64,000 nucleotides of DNA from a virus, in IMG/VR virus record IMGVR_UViG_3300046318_000165, positions 26,752-90,751 of that record, one strand, 5' to 3'. How positions within the stretch are numbered: position 1 is the first letter of the stretch; every line of letters starts with the position of its first letter. The position numbers and the translations under genes are program-made. Of this stretch, positions 7,000-14,223 are shown in pieces. A model generated the notes under the pieces. It searched no databases, had not been told where the DNA came from, and was given only the letters and a program-made list of their open reading frames with translations.

Positions 7000-7174
7000 A
7001 CCACTTCTCTCCTTCGTGTTCTTCACATTCACAACAGTTTACGCAATACCCCTCATCATAGGGGCAAGCAAATGTATCCATAATCCATTCGCCCTCATGG
7101 GTATACTCTTTACCACAATCAAGACAAATAATATTATTTAGTATGTCAGCCAACAATCTTTGCGTCCTCTCCAT
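6989..7174 (-). CDS. Zinc-ribbon protein
   Basis: 61 residues. CLDCG in the N-terminal half and CVNCCECEEHEG in the C-terminal half give paired cysteine motifs for a zinc ribbon. It overlaps both neighbours. Function unknown; possibly nucleic-acid or protein binding. Confidence 0.7.
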   Translation of the reverse strand: MERTQRLLADILNNIICLDCGKEYTHEGEWIMDTFACPYDEGYCVNCCECEEHEGEKWYDN

Positions 7175-7574
7175 AAAATGCTTTTAGGTCTTCTACAGTG
7201 TCAATGGGGATATGGATATAGCCCTCACGCTCTTCACACTCATTACAGTATACAGGGTTGTCCCAGTCAAAGTCAAGAGTTTCTAGGCAATCACATTGAC
7301 GCTCTGCCCAAGTAGGGACTTCAATGTCTTCTTCCCAAGGAACATTGGTAATATAGTAATGAATACGATTGACATAGTGATAACCAGAAACAATGTAACT
7401 TCCCTCATCACCGTCTACTTCAGTCCAAATGTTATGCTCATCCTGTAGTTTGACATACTCCTTTTCGTCACCGTATGTTTCGTAGGGTAGTTCAAGACCA
7501 TTACTTTGATTCCTAAGATAATTAGGCATAGGCTGAAACTTCTCAACCCAAGCGTCATAAGTATAAATAGTCAT
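7146..7574 (-). CDS. Hypothetical protein with CxC and CxxC
   Basis: 142 residues, very acidic and tyrosine-rich. Contains ERQCDCLET and YCNECEERE, likely a metal-binding pair, and ends in DTVEDLKAFYGEDAKIVG. Its start shares a base with the stop of the upstream gene (TAATG). Function unknown. Confidence 0.7.
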   Translation of the reverse strand: MTIYTYDAWVEKFQPMPNYLRNQSNGLELPYETYGDEKEYVKLQDEHNIWTEVDGDEGSYIVSGYHYVNRIHYYITNVPWEEDIEVPTWAERQCDCLETLDFDWDNPVYCNECEEREGYIHIPIDTVEDLKAFYGEDAKIVG

Positions 7575-7738
7575 TAGTTATTTTCCAATCCTGCTACACC
7601 ATAGGGGTCAATGTGTTCTTGTAACTTATTATAAATAGCGTTGATAAAGATGTCATTATCTCTATAAGTTATTTCGGCAAGGTAGCCATTCAAAACTTCT
7701 AACTCAATTTCTGTTAGTTCAATAGTATAAGTATTCAT
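7574..7738 (-). CDS. Small hypothetical protein
   Basis: 54 residues (MNTYTIELTEIELEVLNGYL...), helical, no recognised motif. Joined to both neighbours by TAATG-type overlaps. Confidence 0.65.
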   Translation of the reverse strand: MNTYTIELTEIELEVLNGYLAEITYRDNDIFINAIYNKLQEHIDPYGVAGLENN

Positions 7739-7878
7739 TATCCCTCGCTAACTTCAACATAACAATCACTAATGATACTATCGGCAATATCTTCTACATC
7801 ATAGTCCTCACCAAAATCGGCATAGAACTCAATGTAGTGACCAGTTGGTGAATGAACAATAGTTATCTTCTTTTCCAT
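7738..7878 (-). CDS. Small acidic hypothetical protein
   Basis: 46 residues (MEKKITIVHSPTGHYIEFYADFGED...), beta strand then helix. The upstream sequence AGGAGTAATGATG offers two adjacent ATGs; the second has the better spacing from AGGAG and is used here. Confidence 0.65.
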   Translation of the reverse strand: MEKKITIVHSPTGHYIEFYADFGEDYDVEDIADSIISDCYVEVSEG

Positions 7879-7886
7879 CATTACTC

Positions 7887-8405
7887 CTAAAAGTGGAAAT
7901 CAACAGGGACAAGATACCAGTCTACACCCTCAGTGGGTAGTTTGTCAAGCATATGCTTAGTATTGGTAGAAGAATGTTCAGCGTCAAAATACTTTGAATT
8001 GAAATCCCAGTTACCCTGTAGCATATCAATTGCTTTACTCAGGGGGTATAGGTCAAAAGAATAATCAATATTTCCAGTATATATATCTAACTTATCTTTG
8101 ATAGAATCAAAATCAATACGACTAACATAATTCTTGAACTCATTTAGTCTAGACTCAATACACGAATCAATTTTCGCAGCAAATATTTCAGGGTCTTTAG
8201 CATAAGAGATAATCATATTAGAAGAAGAACTATAAGGGTCTTGCTCTGGGTTCCAACGACCGCCACCGATAACAAACCAATCATACCAAGATGAACCTGG
8301 GTTTAGTTCGTTATTTAGAAAACTCTCAACATACTCCATTGCTTCCTGCTCTGGGTCGTCTAGTCCGTCTTCTACCTTTATAGCAATCCATTGTAAAGTG
8401 TGCAT
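7887..8405 (-). CDS. Conserved phage protein with WFVIGGGRW motif
   Basis: 172 residues. WYDWFVIGGGRW near residue 40 is a pattern I associate with a protein family found in many actinobacteriophages; function unknown. I place the start at the ATG at 8403-8405 after AAAGGAAATCAA. The open frame continues to 8450, but that part is the promoter itself (its ATGTCGGTGGTA would read MSVV), upstream of the likely transcription start. Confidence 0.75.
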   Translation of the reverse strand: MHTLQWIAIKVEDGLDDPEQEAMEYVESFLNNELNPGSSWYDWFVIGGGRWNPEQDPYSSSSNMIISYAKDPEIFAAKIDSCIESRLNEFKNYVSRIDFDSIKDKLDIYTGNIDYSFDLYPLSKAIDMLQGNWDFNSKYFDAEHSSTNTKHMLDKLPTEGVDWYLVPVDFHF

Positions 8406-8427
8406 TTGATTTCCTTTCGATGTTTCA

Positions 8428-8456
8428 AGTATACTGCCTACCACCGACATTCGTAA
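8428..8456 (-). promoter_or_regulatory. GTCGGTGGT-family promoter for the 7887-8405 unit
   Basis: -10 TATACT (8428-8433), 17-bp spacer beginning ATGTCGGTGGTA (CCACCGACAT on the plus strand at 8441-8450), -35 TTACGA. Upstream lie TTTTTCCCAGG and the box ATTACGATA (8477-8485). Confidence 0.75.
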
Positions 8457-8532
8457 AACCTGGGAAAAAGCTGATCTATCGTAATTCTTTATTTGTGACT
8501 AATTATATTATGTAAGATAGGTCGGGCTTTCC

Positions 8533-8697
8533 CTACTCCTCCATTCTTTTCAAACTTGCTTTCAAAATCCCTAGCACGATTCTTGACGGTATCAAAGGCA
8601 AATCCTCATTCTTCAAAAACCCATCAATCATTCCATCAACTAGACTAATAGCATTGTCATAGCCCATAGTGTAGGACTTCAATTCATCATTGGTCAT
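8533..8697 (-). CDS. Small helical hypothetical protein
   Basis: 54 residues beginning MTNDELKSYTMGYDNAI, with a G-x-x-x-A helix near the N-terminus. GGGAG lies 8 nt before the ATG, and the ATG overlaps the stop of the upstream zinc peptide (ATGA). A TTG six codons upstream is less likely. Function unknown. Confidence 0.6.
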   Translation of the reverse strand: MTNDELKSYTMGYDNAISLVDGMIDGFLKNEDLPLIPSRIVLGILKASLKRMEE

Positions 8698-8804
8698 TTC
8701 TTTGCTCCCAAGCAACCCATACAGAAAAACTTTAGTAATGCGTCAGCAGGGTTAGTGCTGGTAGTCTCACATTTGTCACACTTGTAAATAGTTTCTTTAT
8801 TCAT
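8694..8804 (-). CDS. Zinc-ribbon micro-protein
   Basis: 36 residues with KCDKCETT near the start and FCMGCLG near the end: two CxxC pairs 19 residues apart, a minimal zinc ribbon. Coupled to the next gene by ATGA. Function unknown. Confidence 0.65.
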   Translation of the reverse strand: MNKETIYKCDKCETTSTNPADALLKFFCMGCLGAKK

Positions 8805-8964
8805 TATCTTCCACCTCAAAATCCCATTGTGCGTTAGTTTCAAAATCTTCAAAGTCCTCAGCAATAAAGTCGTTTATCAACTCCAGAGCCTTTTCTCTAC
8901 TCTCTGCCTCAACAGGGACTTCATAGTATTTCATTAGTTTTGCTTGAACAAGATACTTATTCAT
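8797..8964 (-). CDS. Small protein resembling DpnD/PcfM-like domains
   Basis: 55 residues: MNKYLVQAKLMKYYEVPVEAESREKALEL is a beta-beta-alpha start (YxVxxxxxYEVxAESxEEA) like that of DpnD/PcfM-type small proteins. The C-terminus is acidic. A second member with the same pattern is at 9078-9245, so the two are likely paralogues. The family match is by pattern only. Confidence 0.6.
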   Translation of the reverse strand: MNKYLVQAKLMKYYEVPVEAESREKALELINDFIAEDFEDFETNAQWDFEVEDNE

Positions 8965-9085
8965 CTTCTAGTTCCATTCCTGCTACTTCATACTCTTCCC
9001 AGAGATTTACGATTACTTCATTATCAATCTTTTCCAACTCACCCATCAGTGACCAGAACAGGGTTTGCCAGTTAGTATCATTCAT
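8957..9085 (-). CDS. Small acidic hypothetical protein
   Basis: 42 residues (MNDTNWQTLFWSLMGELEKID...), an amphipathic helix with an acidic tail. Overlaps both neighbours. Not recognised. Confidence 0.6.
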   Translation of the reverse strand: MNDTNWQTLFWSLMGELEKIDNEVIVNLWEEYEVAGMELEDE

Positions 9086-9245
9086 CTTCTTCATCTTCCT
9101 CTAGGGCTTCAACCTCAATAGAATCAACTTCAGCAGTGTATGGATAGTTTTCATAGAGCCAGCCCATTTCCTCTGCTTCGGCTTCGCTGTCTGCCTCAAC
9201 TTCAAAATAGTATTCAACAGTGGTAGTAATAAAATACTTACTCAT
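9078..9245 (-). CDS. Small acidic protein, paralogue of 8797-8964
   Basis: 55 residues. MSKYFITTTVEYYFEVEADSEAEAEEM repeats the beta-beta-alpha pattern of 8797-8964, then ends in a run of Glu and Asp. The two copies are separated by one small gene, suggesting tandem duplication. Confidence 0.65.
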   Translation of the reverse strand: MSKYFITTTVEYYFEVEADSEAEAEEMGWLYENYPYTAEVDSIEVEALEEDEEDE

Positions 9246-9345
9246 TGACCATAACCTTTCTTAGTTCATCATCACTTAGTCTATTTATTGTATCAAGACC
9301 CTCCGACATTATCAGGTCCAAAAGCCTACGGTATTCTTCAATCAT
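9238..9345 (-). CDS. Small helical protein with an internal promoter motif
   Basis: 35 residues (MIEEYRRLLDLIMSEGLDTINRL...). The codons for MSEG are ATGTCGGAGGG, a copy of the promoter-spacer element, followed 17 bp on by TACAAT, so the gene seems to carry a promoter inside it. Coupled to the next gene. Confidence 0.55.
   Translation of the reverse strand: MIEEYRRLLDLIMSEGLDTINRLSDDELRKVMVNE
9287..9315 (-). promoter_or_regulatory. GTCGGTGGT-family promoter inside 9238-9345
   Basis: -10 TACAAT (9287-9292), 17-bp spacer starting ATGTCGGAGGG, -35 CTGATA (weak). Would give a shorter transcript for 8533-9245. Confidence 0.45.
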
Positions 9346-9347
9346 TA

Positions 9348-9497
9348 CTAACCGTGCTTTCTATAATAAGCATCGCAGGAAGACTTCTTGTGACCAATCT
9401 TTTTGGCGGAAGACTTCCAAACCCTTCCACATTCACGACAAGCATAAATGTCATACTCTTCACCCTTGTGCTTACGCACCTCAACATTTCGTTCCAT
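9348..9497 (-). CDS. Small zinc-finger-like protein
   Basis: 49 residues, basic. ACRECGRVWKSS then KKIGHKKSSC forms a CxxC...HxxxxxC pattern that could bind one zinc. Likely nucleic-acid binding; not assigned to a family. Confidence 0.65.
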   Translation of the reverse strand: MERNVEVRKHKGEEYDIYACRECGRVWKSSAKKIGHKKSSCDAYYRKHG

Positions 9498-9712
9498 TAG
9501 TCCTCCTCTGAGTAGTAAAGTTCTAGTGGCACACCAATCATTCCTGCTACTGATTGATAAGCAGAAATAAGACCACTAAGATAATCGTGGAAACCATCCA
9601 AATCATTTTCATCATAACCTTTCAACTCTTCTTGATAGCCAGTGATTCTATCAACCAAGGCGGTAGCAAGAGATGTCATTGATACATAATCAGCATTAGG
9701 GTCAAGATTCAT
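9497..9712 (-). CDS. Hypothetical protein
   Basis: 71 residues, acidic, helical (MNLDPNADYVSMTSLATALVD...). Start and stop are joined to the neighbours by one-base overlaps. Function unknown. Confidence 0.65.
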   Translation of the reverse strand: MNLDPNADYVSMTSLATALVDRITGYQEELKGYDENDLDGFHDYLSGLISAYQSVAGMIGVPLELYYSEED

Positions 9713-9852
9713 TAGTTAGACTCTCCAAAGTATTCTATCCATAGGTCAGTATCCATAATGCCCTCACCATAAACCTCTTCAAGAGATTCTAGAGCATACT
9801 TGACACCATCAGTAAACGCTTCACCAATGGCTTCTTCATAAGTCTTTGACAT
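9712..9852 (-). CDS. Small acidic hypothetical protein
   Basis: 46 residues (MSKTYEEAIGEAFTDGVKYALESL...), helical. First gene of the unit driven from the promoter at 9877-9905; GAAAGGAAAGCA precedes the ATG. Confidence 0.65.
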   Translation of the reverse strand: MSKTYEEAIGEAFTDGVKYALESLEEVYGEGIMDTDLWIEYFGESN

Positions 9853-9876
9853 TGCTTTCCTTTCGTTGATGTATTT

Positions 9877-9905
9877 AGTTTACACCCTACCACCGACATT
9901 TACAA
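9877..9905 (-). promoter_or_regulatory. GTCGGTGGT-family promoter for the 8533-9852 operon
   Basis: -10 TAAACT (9877-9882), 17-bp spacer beginning ATGTCGGTGGTA, -35 TTGTAA. A TTTTTTCCCAGG block and a variant box ATTATGATA (9930-9938) lie upstream. Confidence 0.75.
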
Positions 9906-9991
9906 GGAAAACCTGGGAAAAAATAGATCTATCATAATAGTTGTAAGTAGTTTAAATATACTATTTTGCTACAGCTGCCCGACCTGCCCCT

Positions 9992-10021
9992 GCCCCATAT
10001 TCCGTTATTGGAATACAGGGC
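9992..10021 (-). terminator. Hairpin after the DUF932 gene
   Basis: Outer stem GCCC/GGGC, 2x2 internal loop, inner stem TATTCC/GGAATA with loop GTTATT. Ends the 10035-11057 unit; no T-run. Confidence 0.6.
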
Positions 10022-10034
10022 AAGGACTAATGGC

Positions 10035-11057
10035 TTACGCCATTGCCACTTGCTGAACAATCTTTAGCAGACGGTTCTTCTCAGCGTTTACCATTGGGTC
10101 AAAGCCTGAAGCCGAAGCCAAGATAGACTCGTTGCTTCCGCCTCGTGAGTTACGATACCAGTCCAAACGCTCAGTTAGACCATTCAACGCACCCCAAGCA
10201 GTGCCAGCAATCATGCCATTCTGCTGTCCATTGTAAATGCTGTGAATCAAGTCAATCTTGCCGTCATGCTTTTTGAATGAACCCTTAGCGTCTTTTTCTG
10301 GGGCAGGATAAGCAAGGTTGATGATTTCCTCAAACTGCTTTTGAGTAATAGTCTTTTCAATCATAGCCTTTGCCATAAGGTCAAACTCATCCATGTAAGC
10401 ATTAGCCAATCCAAGAGCCTCACGAGCAACCGAAATCTTGCCCTCAGCAGTCTGAGTGTGGCGAATCTTGAAAGACTGCTTCGGTGCTTTGCCCTTACCC
10501 TTTAGAGCAGACAGAGCCAAGTTTAGGGTATTGGCACAGACAACACGAACAGGGGTAATGCTTGCCTGAATAGCAACAGAACCGTCATGGCTAGTATTGA
10601 TTAGCAAATAAGTCTTTACCTTATCAGACACGCCATTAGGGTCAAGGATAGTTTCACGCTCTAGTGCTAGGCTACCAAATACTTGTCTACCACCCTTGAT
10701 AGAGCCAGCAGTTTCCCAACGACCGCCGCCGTCTAGGATGTTGTCACCAAAGGCGAACAAGTCCTCATTTTGTAGAACCTTGTAACGCTCACCAACAACG
10801 CCTAGGACATCATTCTGGGTAGCGTCAAAAGGATTAGTGCGAGTAACAAAAGAATAAGTCTTGTCAGAAGCAAAAGTTTCTGGAATGGCAACATCTTCCA
10901 AGCGAACATTCCACTTGTCAAGGTGTGCTAACTCTAGCATTTTAGCGGTAGTTACTTCCTCAGTGAATACAGTGCCAAGACCATGCCAAGCAGGTTCACG
11001 CAAAGAAGCAAAAGTTGCTTCGCCAGTAGTTTGGTTGATTTCTAGTTCGTGAGCCAT
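10035..11057 (-). CDS. DUF932 / TIGR03299-type phage-plasmid protein
   Basis: 340 residues. The N-terminus MAHELEINQTTGEATFASLR followed by EPAWHGLGTVF is the signature of DUF932 proteins (phage/plasmid-like protein TIGR03299), common in actinobacteriophages and plasmids; molecular function is not established. The C-terminus has a conserved-looking N-G-L-T-x-x-x-D-W-Y-R-N segment. Start at the ATG at 11055-11057; the frame upstream runs through the promoter (MSVV reading) and is not used. It is the longest leftward gene and forms a unit of its own. Confidence 0.9.
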   Translation of the reverse strand: MAHELEINQTTGEATFASLREPAWHGLGTVFTEEVTTAKMLELAHLDKWNVRLEDVAIPETFASDKTYSFVTRTNPFDATQNDVLGVVGERYKVLQNEDLFAFGDNILDGGGRWETAGSIKGGRQVFGSLALERETILDPNGVSDKVKTYLLINTSHDGSVAIQASITPVRVVCANTLNLALSALKGKGKAPKQSFKIRHTQTAEGKISVAREALGLANAYMDEFDLMAKAMIEKTITQKQFEEIINLAYPAPEKDAKGSFKKHDGKIDLIHSIYNGQQNGMIAGTAWGALNGLTERLDWYRNSRGGSNESILASASGFDPMVNAEKNRLLKIVQQVAMA

Positions 11058-11097
11058 GATACCCAACTTTCTTATTAGTGATTTATTTGATAAGATA

Positions 11098-11127
11098 AGT
11101 ATACAGTCTACCACCGACATTTGTCAA
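11098..11127 (-). promoter_or_regulatory. GTCGGTGGT-family promoter for the DUF932 gene
   Basis: -35 TTGACA (11122-11127), 18-bp spacer containing ATGTCGGTGGTAG, -10 TATACT (11098-11103). One of the best matches to consensus hexamers. Box TTACGATTA lies at 11161-11169. Confidence 0.8.
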
Positions 11128-11203
11128 GTTATTTAGTCTAGAATCTGGAGAATTTTTGACTAATCGTAAAGAGATCCCCTAGAAAGCTCGCAGACCGCCC
11201 GAC

Positions 11204-11258
11204 CCCTGAAAGGGAGCCTTTTCACGTCATGCTCAGGACGTATGCAGACTTGCTGCAT
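11204..11258 (-). terminator. Paired hairpins after 11273-11767
   Basis: Hairpin ATGCAG/CTGCAT (11242-11258, loop ACTTG on the plus strand) and a second CCCT/AGGG (11204-11214) next to the GCCCGAC tract that recurs after many leftward units. Confidence 0.45.
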
Positions 11259-11272
11259 GTTTTCATAGCCCC

Positions 11273-11767
11273 CTATGAAACTTCAGTAACAGAATAGATT
11301 TCCTCAACCCAACCATCTTGGATATATTCGTAGCCACTAACCGAAATATCAAGGTCACTCTCAAGTTCACTGGACATATCATCAATGGTCTTTCCAAACG
11401 GAATAGTAACATTAGTACGAATAATAATACTGAAATCAACAATAGCCTCAGTATTCAAATCAATGTCAAGGTTGTTAGCAATAGTAACGATAGTGTCATT
11501 ATCAGTATCAGCAAACTCAGCAGTCTCAACAAGAACATTCTTTACTCGCTCAATGTAGTCAGTATAGCGTCTGTTAGCATTGCTAACCAACTCTGACTTT
11601 GCGGAAAGTTCTACTCGCTTGACTTGTAGTTCATCGTTCAATGACTCAATGGTTAGTTCAAGTTCAGCAATCTTATTCTTGAACTGCTGTAGGACAGGAT
11701 GCTGGCTCTCTGCCAGAGCCTGATTGATAACATCGTTGTTTGGTCTAGTAAATACTACTTCATCCAT
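11273..11767 (-). CDS. Coiled-coil hypothetical protein
   Basis: 164 residues. A long heptad-type helix occupies about residues 25-75 (FKNKIAELELTIESLNDEL...), and the C-terminal half is acidic and beta-rich. Start at the ATG at 11765-11767; upstream frame is promoter sequence. No family recognised; likely oligomeric. Confidence 0.7.
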   Translation of the reverse strand: MDEVVFTRPNNDVINQALAESQHPVLQQFKNKIAELELTIESLNDELQVKRVELSAKSELVSNANRRYTDYIERVKNVLVETAEFADTDNDTIVTIANNLDIDLNTEAIVDFSIIIRTNVTIPFGKTIDDMSSELESDLDISVSGYEYIQDGWVEEIYSVTEVS

Positions 11768-11795
11768 TTGGGGCTTCTTTCTCTTGATTAGTTCT

Positions 11796-11824
11796 ATTAT
11801 AAATGGGACCACCGACATTTAGAA
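11796..11824 (-). promoter_or_regulatory. GTCGGTGGT-family promoter for 11273-11767
   Basis: -10 TATAAT (11796-11801), 17-bp spacer beginning ATGTCGGTGGTC, -35 TTCTAA. The TAA of the -35 is also the stop codon of the upstream gene. Confidence 0.7.
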
Positions 11825-11968
11825 TCCGAAGATAGAATCCAAGTCGTGAGTATGGATAGATTTAGTTGTATCGGTTTTTCCACATTTGGGGCAGGGTGGT
11901 GAAACTTCTCCTGGTTTTAGGGCAAACACAATCTTAGCGTGTTCTAATAGTCTTTGTTCCATAGTCAT
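11819..11968 (-). CDS. Small CxxC protein
   Basis: 49 residues. CPKCGKTDTT in the middle and HTHD later give a possible CxxC...HxH zinc site. Its stop codon lies within the -35 box of the next promoter. Function unknown. Confidence 0.65.
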   Translation of the reverse strand: MTMEQRLLEHAKIVFALKPGEVSPPCPKCGKTDTTKSIHTHDLDSIFGF

Positions 11969-12165
11969 TAGCCGTCCCATTCGGAAGTGTCTTGTCCGTT
12001 CAATACGGCTAGGGCATAGGGATACTTGCTGTTATCTCCAAGGGAATCAAGAATGTCAATCTGTTCCTCAGTAAAACTACTAAAGTTAGTAATGATAATG
12101 TCACTACCACCATAAGAACCGTCTTCGGTAATCCATAGAACGCCACTTAGTTGGTCATACGCCAT
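11968..12165 (-). CDS. Hypothetical protein
   Basis: 65 residues, acidic (MAYDQLSGVLWITEDGSYGG...), beta-rich start. GAGGAAAC lies before the ATG; the stop shares a base with the next start. Not recognised. Confidence 0.7.
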   Translation of the reverse strand: MAYDQLSGVLWITEDGSYGGSDIIITNFSSFTEEQIDILDSLGDNSKYPYALAVLNGQDTSEWDG

Positions 12166-12191
12166 TAGTTTCCTCTTTCTTTGTTATTACT

Positions 12192-12220
12192 ATTGTAGGG
12201 CATACCACCGACATTCTGGA
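12192..12220 (-). promoter_or_regulatory. GTCGGTGGT-family promoter for 11968-12165
   Basis: -10 TACAAT (12192-12197), 17-bp spacer beginning ATGTCGGTGGTA, -35 TCCAGA (weak). TTTTTCC and box TTACGATA (12246-12253) lie upstream. Confidence 0.7.
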
Positions 12221-12297
12221 AAAAGTTTATGAGTTTTATAATGTCTATCGTAAACGGATCCTGGGGCAGGTGTAGTGCCCGACCCCAGCCAGAAGAA

Positions 12298-12323
12298 AAC
12301 CCCCATCTCGTCAGACAGGGGTT
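12298..12323 (-). terminator. Intrinsic terminator of the 12424-12864 unit
   Basis: On the minus strand AACCCC, 14-nt loop, GGGGTT followed by TTCTTCT. The best T-rich terminator of the leftward region. Confidence 0.65.
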
Positions 12324-12405
12324 CTTGATAGTTTTATTATCAACTAACAACTTCATCACCAGACTTTGGTGCTTGTGAGCAGTTTAGAACCCATACTCAG
12401 GGGTT

Positions 12406-12419
12406 TAGGCGTGAGCCTA
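12406..12419 (-). other. Small hairpin directly after a stop codon
   Basis: TAGGC, loop GTGA, GCCTA, 5 bp past the stop of 12424-12864. It may protect the mRNA 3' end; the terminator proper is 100 bp further on. The sequence between the two holds no convincing gene. Confidence 0.4.
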
Positions 12420-12423
12420 TGGT

Positions 12424-12864
12424 TTATAGCAAGTCCATTACTGAACTGTAAGTGGAAGCGTTGATTTCTTCCTGCTGAGTCATTTTGAGAACAGCAAGGT
12501 TCTTCTTGAGCAAGTCAAGACGGTTAGCGTGTTCACGACCAAGCCAAACCTTGTCGTTTGGGTTCTCTGGCTTTACAGGCTCTTCTGGCAGGGTAATCAA
12601 AGACTTGTCAATGGTTAGTTGGACATCACCACGATACGAAGTGCCAACAGACAAAGCATCATTGTCATTTAGCAAAGCAGGGTCAGAGTTGATAGCATCA
12701 ACAGCAATACGAAGAATGTTCTCCTTGTAAGCCTTGTATGCTTCCTTGTATGTCTTTAGGTCAGCAGGGTATGAAGCAATCTTTACCTCAATCTCAGCAA
12801 TCTTACCCTCAATAAGAGCAATAACGCTTGCGGTTGGAACTTTTACGGATAGAGAACGAGCCAT
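12424..12864 (-). CDS. Coiled-coil hypothetical protein
   Basis: 146 residues, helical at both ends (residues 15-55 and 105-135) with a beta-like middle containing TSYRGDVQLTIDKSLI. No family recognised. AAAGGAAAATAAA precedes the ATG. Forms a one-gene unit with its own promoter and terminator. Confidence 0.75.
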   Translation of the reverse strand: MARSLSVKVPTASVIALIEGKIAEIEVKIASYPADLKTYKEAYKAYKENILRIAVDAINSDPALLNDNDALSVGTSYRGDVQLTIDKSLITLPEEPVKPENPNDKVWLGREHANRLDLLKKNLAVLKMTQQEEINASTYSSVMDLL

Positions 12865-12894
12865 TTTATTTTCCTTTGTTTGGATTATACATTT

Positions 12895-12923
12895 ATTATA
12901 CAGGGGGCTACCGACATTTATAC
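12895..12923 (-). promoter_or_regulatory. GTCGGTGGT-family promoter for 12424-12864
   Basis: -10 TATAAT (12895-12900), 17-bp spacer beginning with the variant ATGTCGGTAGC, -35 GTATAA. Confidence 0.65.
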
Positions 12924-12981
12924 TCCGAAGAGTGAGCAGTTATTTTTGCTAGTCATACTCAGGACTACCCCATAAAGGGAC

Positions 12982-13134
12982 TTACTTGACGGTTGTCCAG
13001 CGGTCAGAACCGTTCACCGAAAGGCGGACACGATACGAGCCAGACTTGTTAGCGATTACTTCCTGAACCGTTCCAACAACGCCAGACTTCTGAGTTGCGA
13101 ACTGTGAGCCAACAGTAGGGATTGAAATAGCCAT
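12982..13134 (-). CDS. Small basic beta-rich protein
   Basis: 50 residues: MAISIPTVGSQFATQKSGVVGTVQEV, then a basic C-terminus with YRVRLSVNGSDRWTTVK. The beta-strand pattern resembles a small SH3-like barrel, but that is a guess. Start at the ATG at 13132-13134 after AAAGGAAG. Two promoters in tandem precede it. Confidence 0.7.
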   Translation of the reverse strand: MAISIPTVGSQFATQKSGVVGTVQEVIANKSGSYRVRLSVNGSDRWTTVK

Positions 13135-13183
13135 TATTGCTTCCTTTGTTTGTATTTTTAGTATCAACTTTTGCTGATACTCT

Positions 13184-13213
13184 ATTATAGCATTAGGGTC
13201 AGACATTTGTCAA
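13184..13213 (-). promoter_or_regulatory. GTCGGTGGT-family promoter variant, proximal, for 12982-13134
   Basis: -35 TTGACA (13208-13213), 18-bp spacer with the diverged ATGTCTGACC, -10 TATAAT (13184-13189). Consensus hexamers but a degenerate spacer element. Confidence 0.65.
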
Positions 13214-13266
13214 GTCCATTTGGAAACTTTTTTATTTTTTATTTTCTGCTCTTTTGCTATGTTTCT

Positions 13267-13295
13267 ATTATAGAGCATACCTCCGACATTTACAA
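13267..13295 (-). promoter_or_regulatory. GTCGGTGGT-family promoter, distal, for 12982-13134
   Basis: -10 TATAAT (13267-13272), 17-bp spacer beginning ATGTCGGAGGT, -35 TTGTAA, with TTTTTTCC and box TTACGATA (13332-13339) upstream. Confidence 0.7.
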
Positions 13296-13369
13296 GGGTT
13301 TCAGGAAAAAAGATCCAGGGTTTTTAATGTCTATCGTAAATAAGCTGGGAGGGAGAGGAGCCGCCCGAC

Positions 13370-13381
13370 CCCCTTTCGGGG
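13370..13381 (-). terminator. GC hairpin after the Gp88-like gene
   Basis: CCCC, loop TTTC, GGGG next to the recurring GCCCGAC tract. Lies 5 bp past the stop. Confidence 0.5.
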
Positions 13382-13385
13382 TAGC

Positions 13386-14105
13386 CTACTTTTTACTAGC
13401 ACTAAATAGAATGTCATTGCGATTGAATACACACTGAGAACATAGGACACAAGCAGAACCAGATTGGCTAATCATCTTTATCTTTTTGTTGTTTTCGGGG
13501 CAGGGAATAGCAGACTTAGACTGTAACTTTTCAAAGTCAGCCTTGCCAGTAGCAAAGTCCTTAGCAAGATAGGCTAACTTCACGCCATACTCTTGTTTTA
13601 GACTGATAGCCAAATCCTTGTTGGCTTCATCGGCACTAAAGTATAGGCTAAGGTTATCCATACCGATAAGGATAGGGACAGCAAAGTCTGAGCGAGTGTA
13701 TGCCCAAAACTGAACCTTTGGGAACATACGAATAACCTTTTTCCACGCTAGAGTGTATTCCTCACTAAAGAAGTCACCGTCCCAGTGAATACGGAACAAC
13801 TTTTCTGCCCCACGCTTTTCACATTCTTTTTCAAAACTTTCAATCATTTCTGATAACAAGTAAACCATTTCCAAAGCATTAGAACAAGCCTGTAGTTGCT
13901 CCCAGTTGGATAGCAGAACAGTCTTTACGCCCTTGAATACCTTTTCAAGTTTGCCAGCGTAGCAAATAGTTTCACACACGCTAGTAGCCCCAGGACAAGA
14001 GAACGCTTTACCACTAGGCAAGCCAAAAGTGTTAGCCATACTTGCCTGATTACCACCAGCGTTTACTTGATTAGCAACTTTGCGGTCTTTTGAACGAATA
14101 AGCAT
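13386..14105 (-). CDS. Gp88-family protein (cysteine-rich)
   Basis: 239 residues. KAFSCPGATSVCETICYAGK near residue 35 and a C-terminal cysteine cluster (CVLCSQCVFNRND) match the pattern of the phage Gene Product 88 family. FRIHWDGDFFSEEY and FWAYTRS in between are also typical. The function of the family is not known to me; the cysteine arrangement suggests bound metal. Start at the ATG at 14103-14105; the upstream frame is promoter. Confidence 0.85.
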   Translation of the reverse strand: MLIRSKDRKVANQVNAGGNQASMANTFGLPSGKAFSCPGATSVCETICYAGKLEKVFKGVKTVLLSNWEQLQACSNALEMVYLLSEMIESFEKECEKRGAEKLFRIHWDGDFFSEEYTLAWKKVIRMFPKVQFWAYTRSDFAVPILIGMDNLSLYFSADEANKDLAISLKQEYGVKLAYLAKDFATGKADFEKLQSKSAIPCPENNKKIKMISQSGSACVLCSQCVFNRNDILFSASKK

Positions 14106-14130
14106 TTTAGTCCTTTTGTTTGATAAGTCT

Positions 14131-14159
14131 ATTTTACACCCTACCACCGACATTCTTAA
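14131..14159 (-). promoter_or_regulatory. GTCGGTGGT-family promoter for the Gp88-like gene
   Basis: -10 TAAAAT (14131-14136), 17-bp spacer beginning ATGTCGGTGGTA, -35 TTAAGA. Box TTACGATA at 14164-14171 is unusually close. Confidence 0.7.
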
Positions 14160-14193
14160 AGGTTATCGTAAATAGATTCGGATCCCCAACAGC

Positions 14194-14212
14194 TGCCCGA
14201 CCCCCAGGGGCA
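14194..14212 (-). terminator. Hairpin after 14224-14553
   Basis: TGCCC, 9-nt loop, GGGCA, directly after the unit ends and before the next box and promoter. Confidence 0.5.
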
Positions 14213-14223
14213 GAGCCTAAGCC

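Noticed and set aside
8406-8450. N-terminal extensions reading MSVV... for genes at 7887, 10035, 11273, 13386 (and MSVA at 17053)
   Set aside because: These codons are the promoter-spacer element ATGTCGGTGGTA itself, which lies upstream of the predicted transcription start. Ribosome-binding sites and typical protein starts occur further downstream in each case.
12165-12359. 64-codon minus-strand open frame
   Set aside because: It runs through a terminator hairpin, the TTACGATA box and a promoter, and no product is recognisable.
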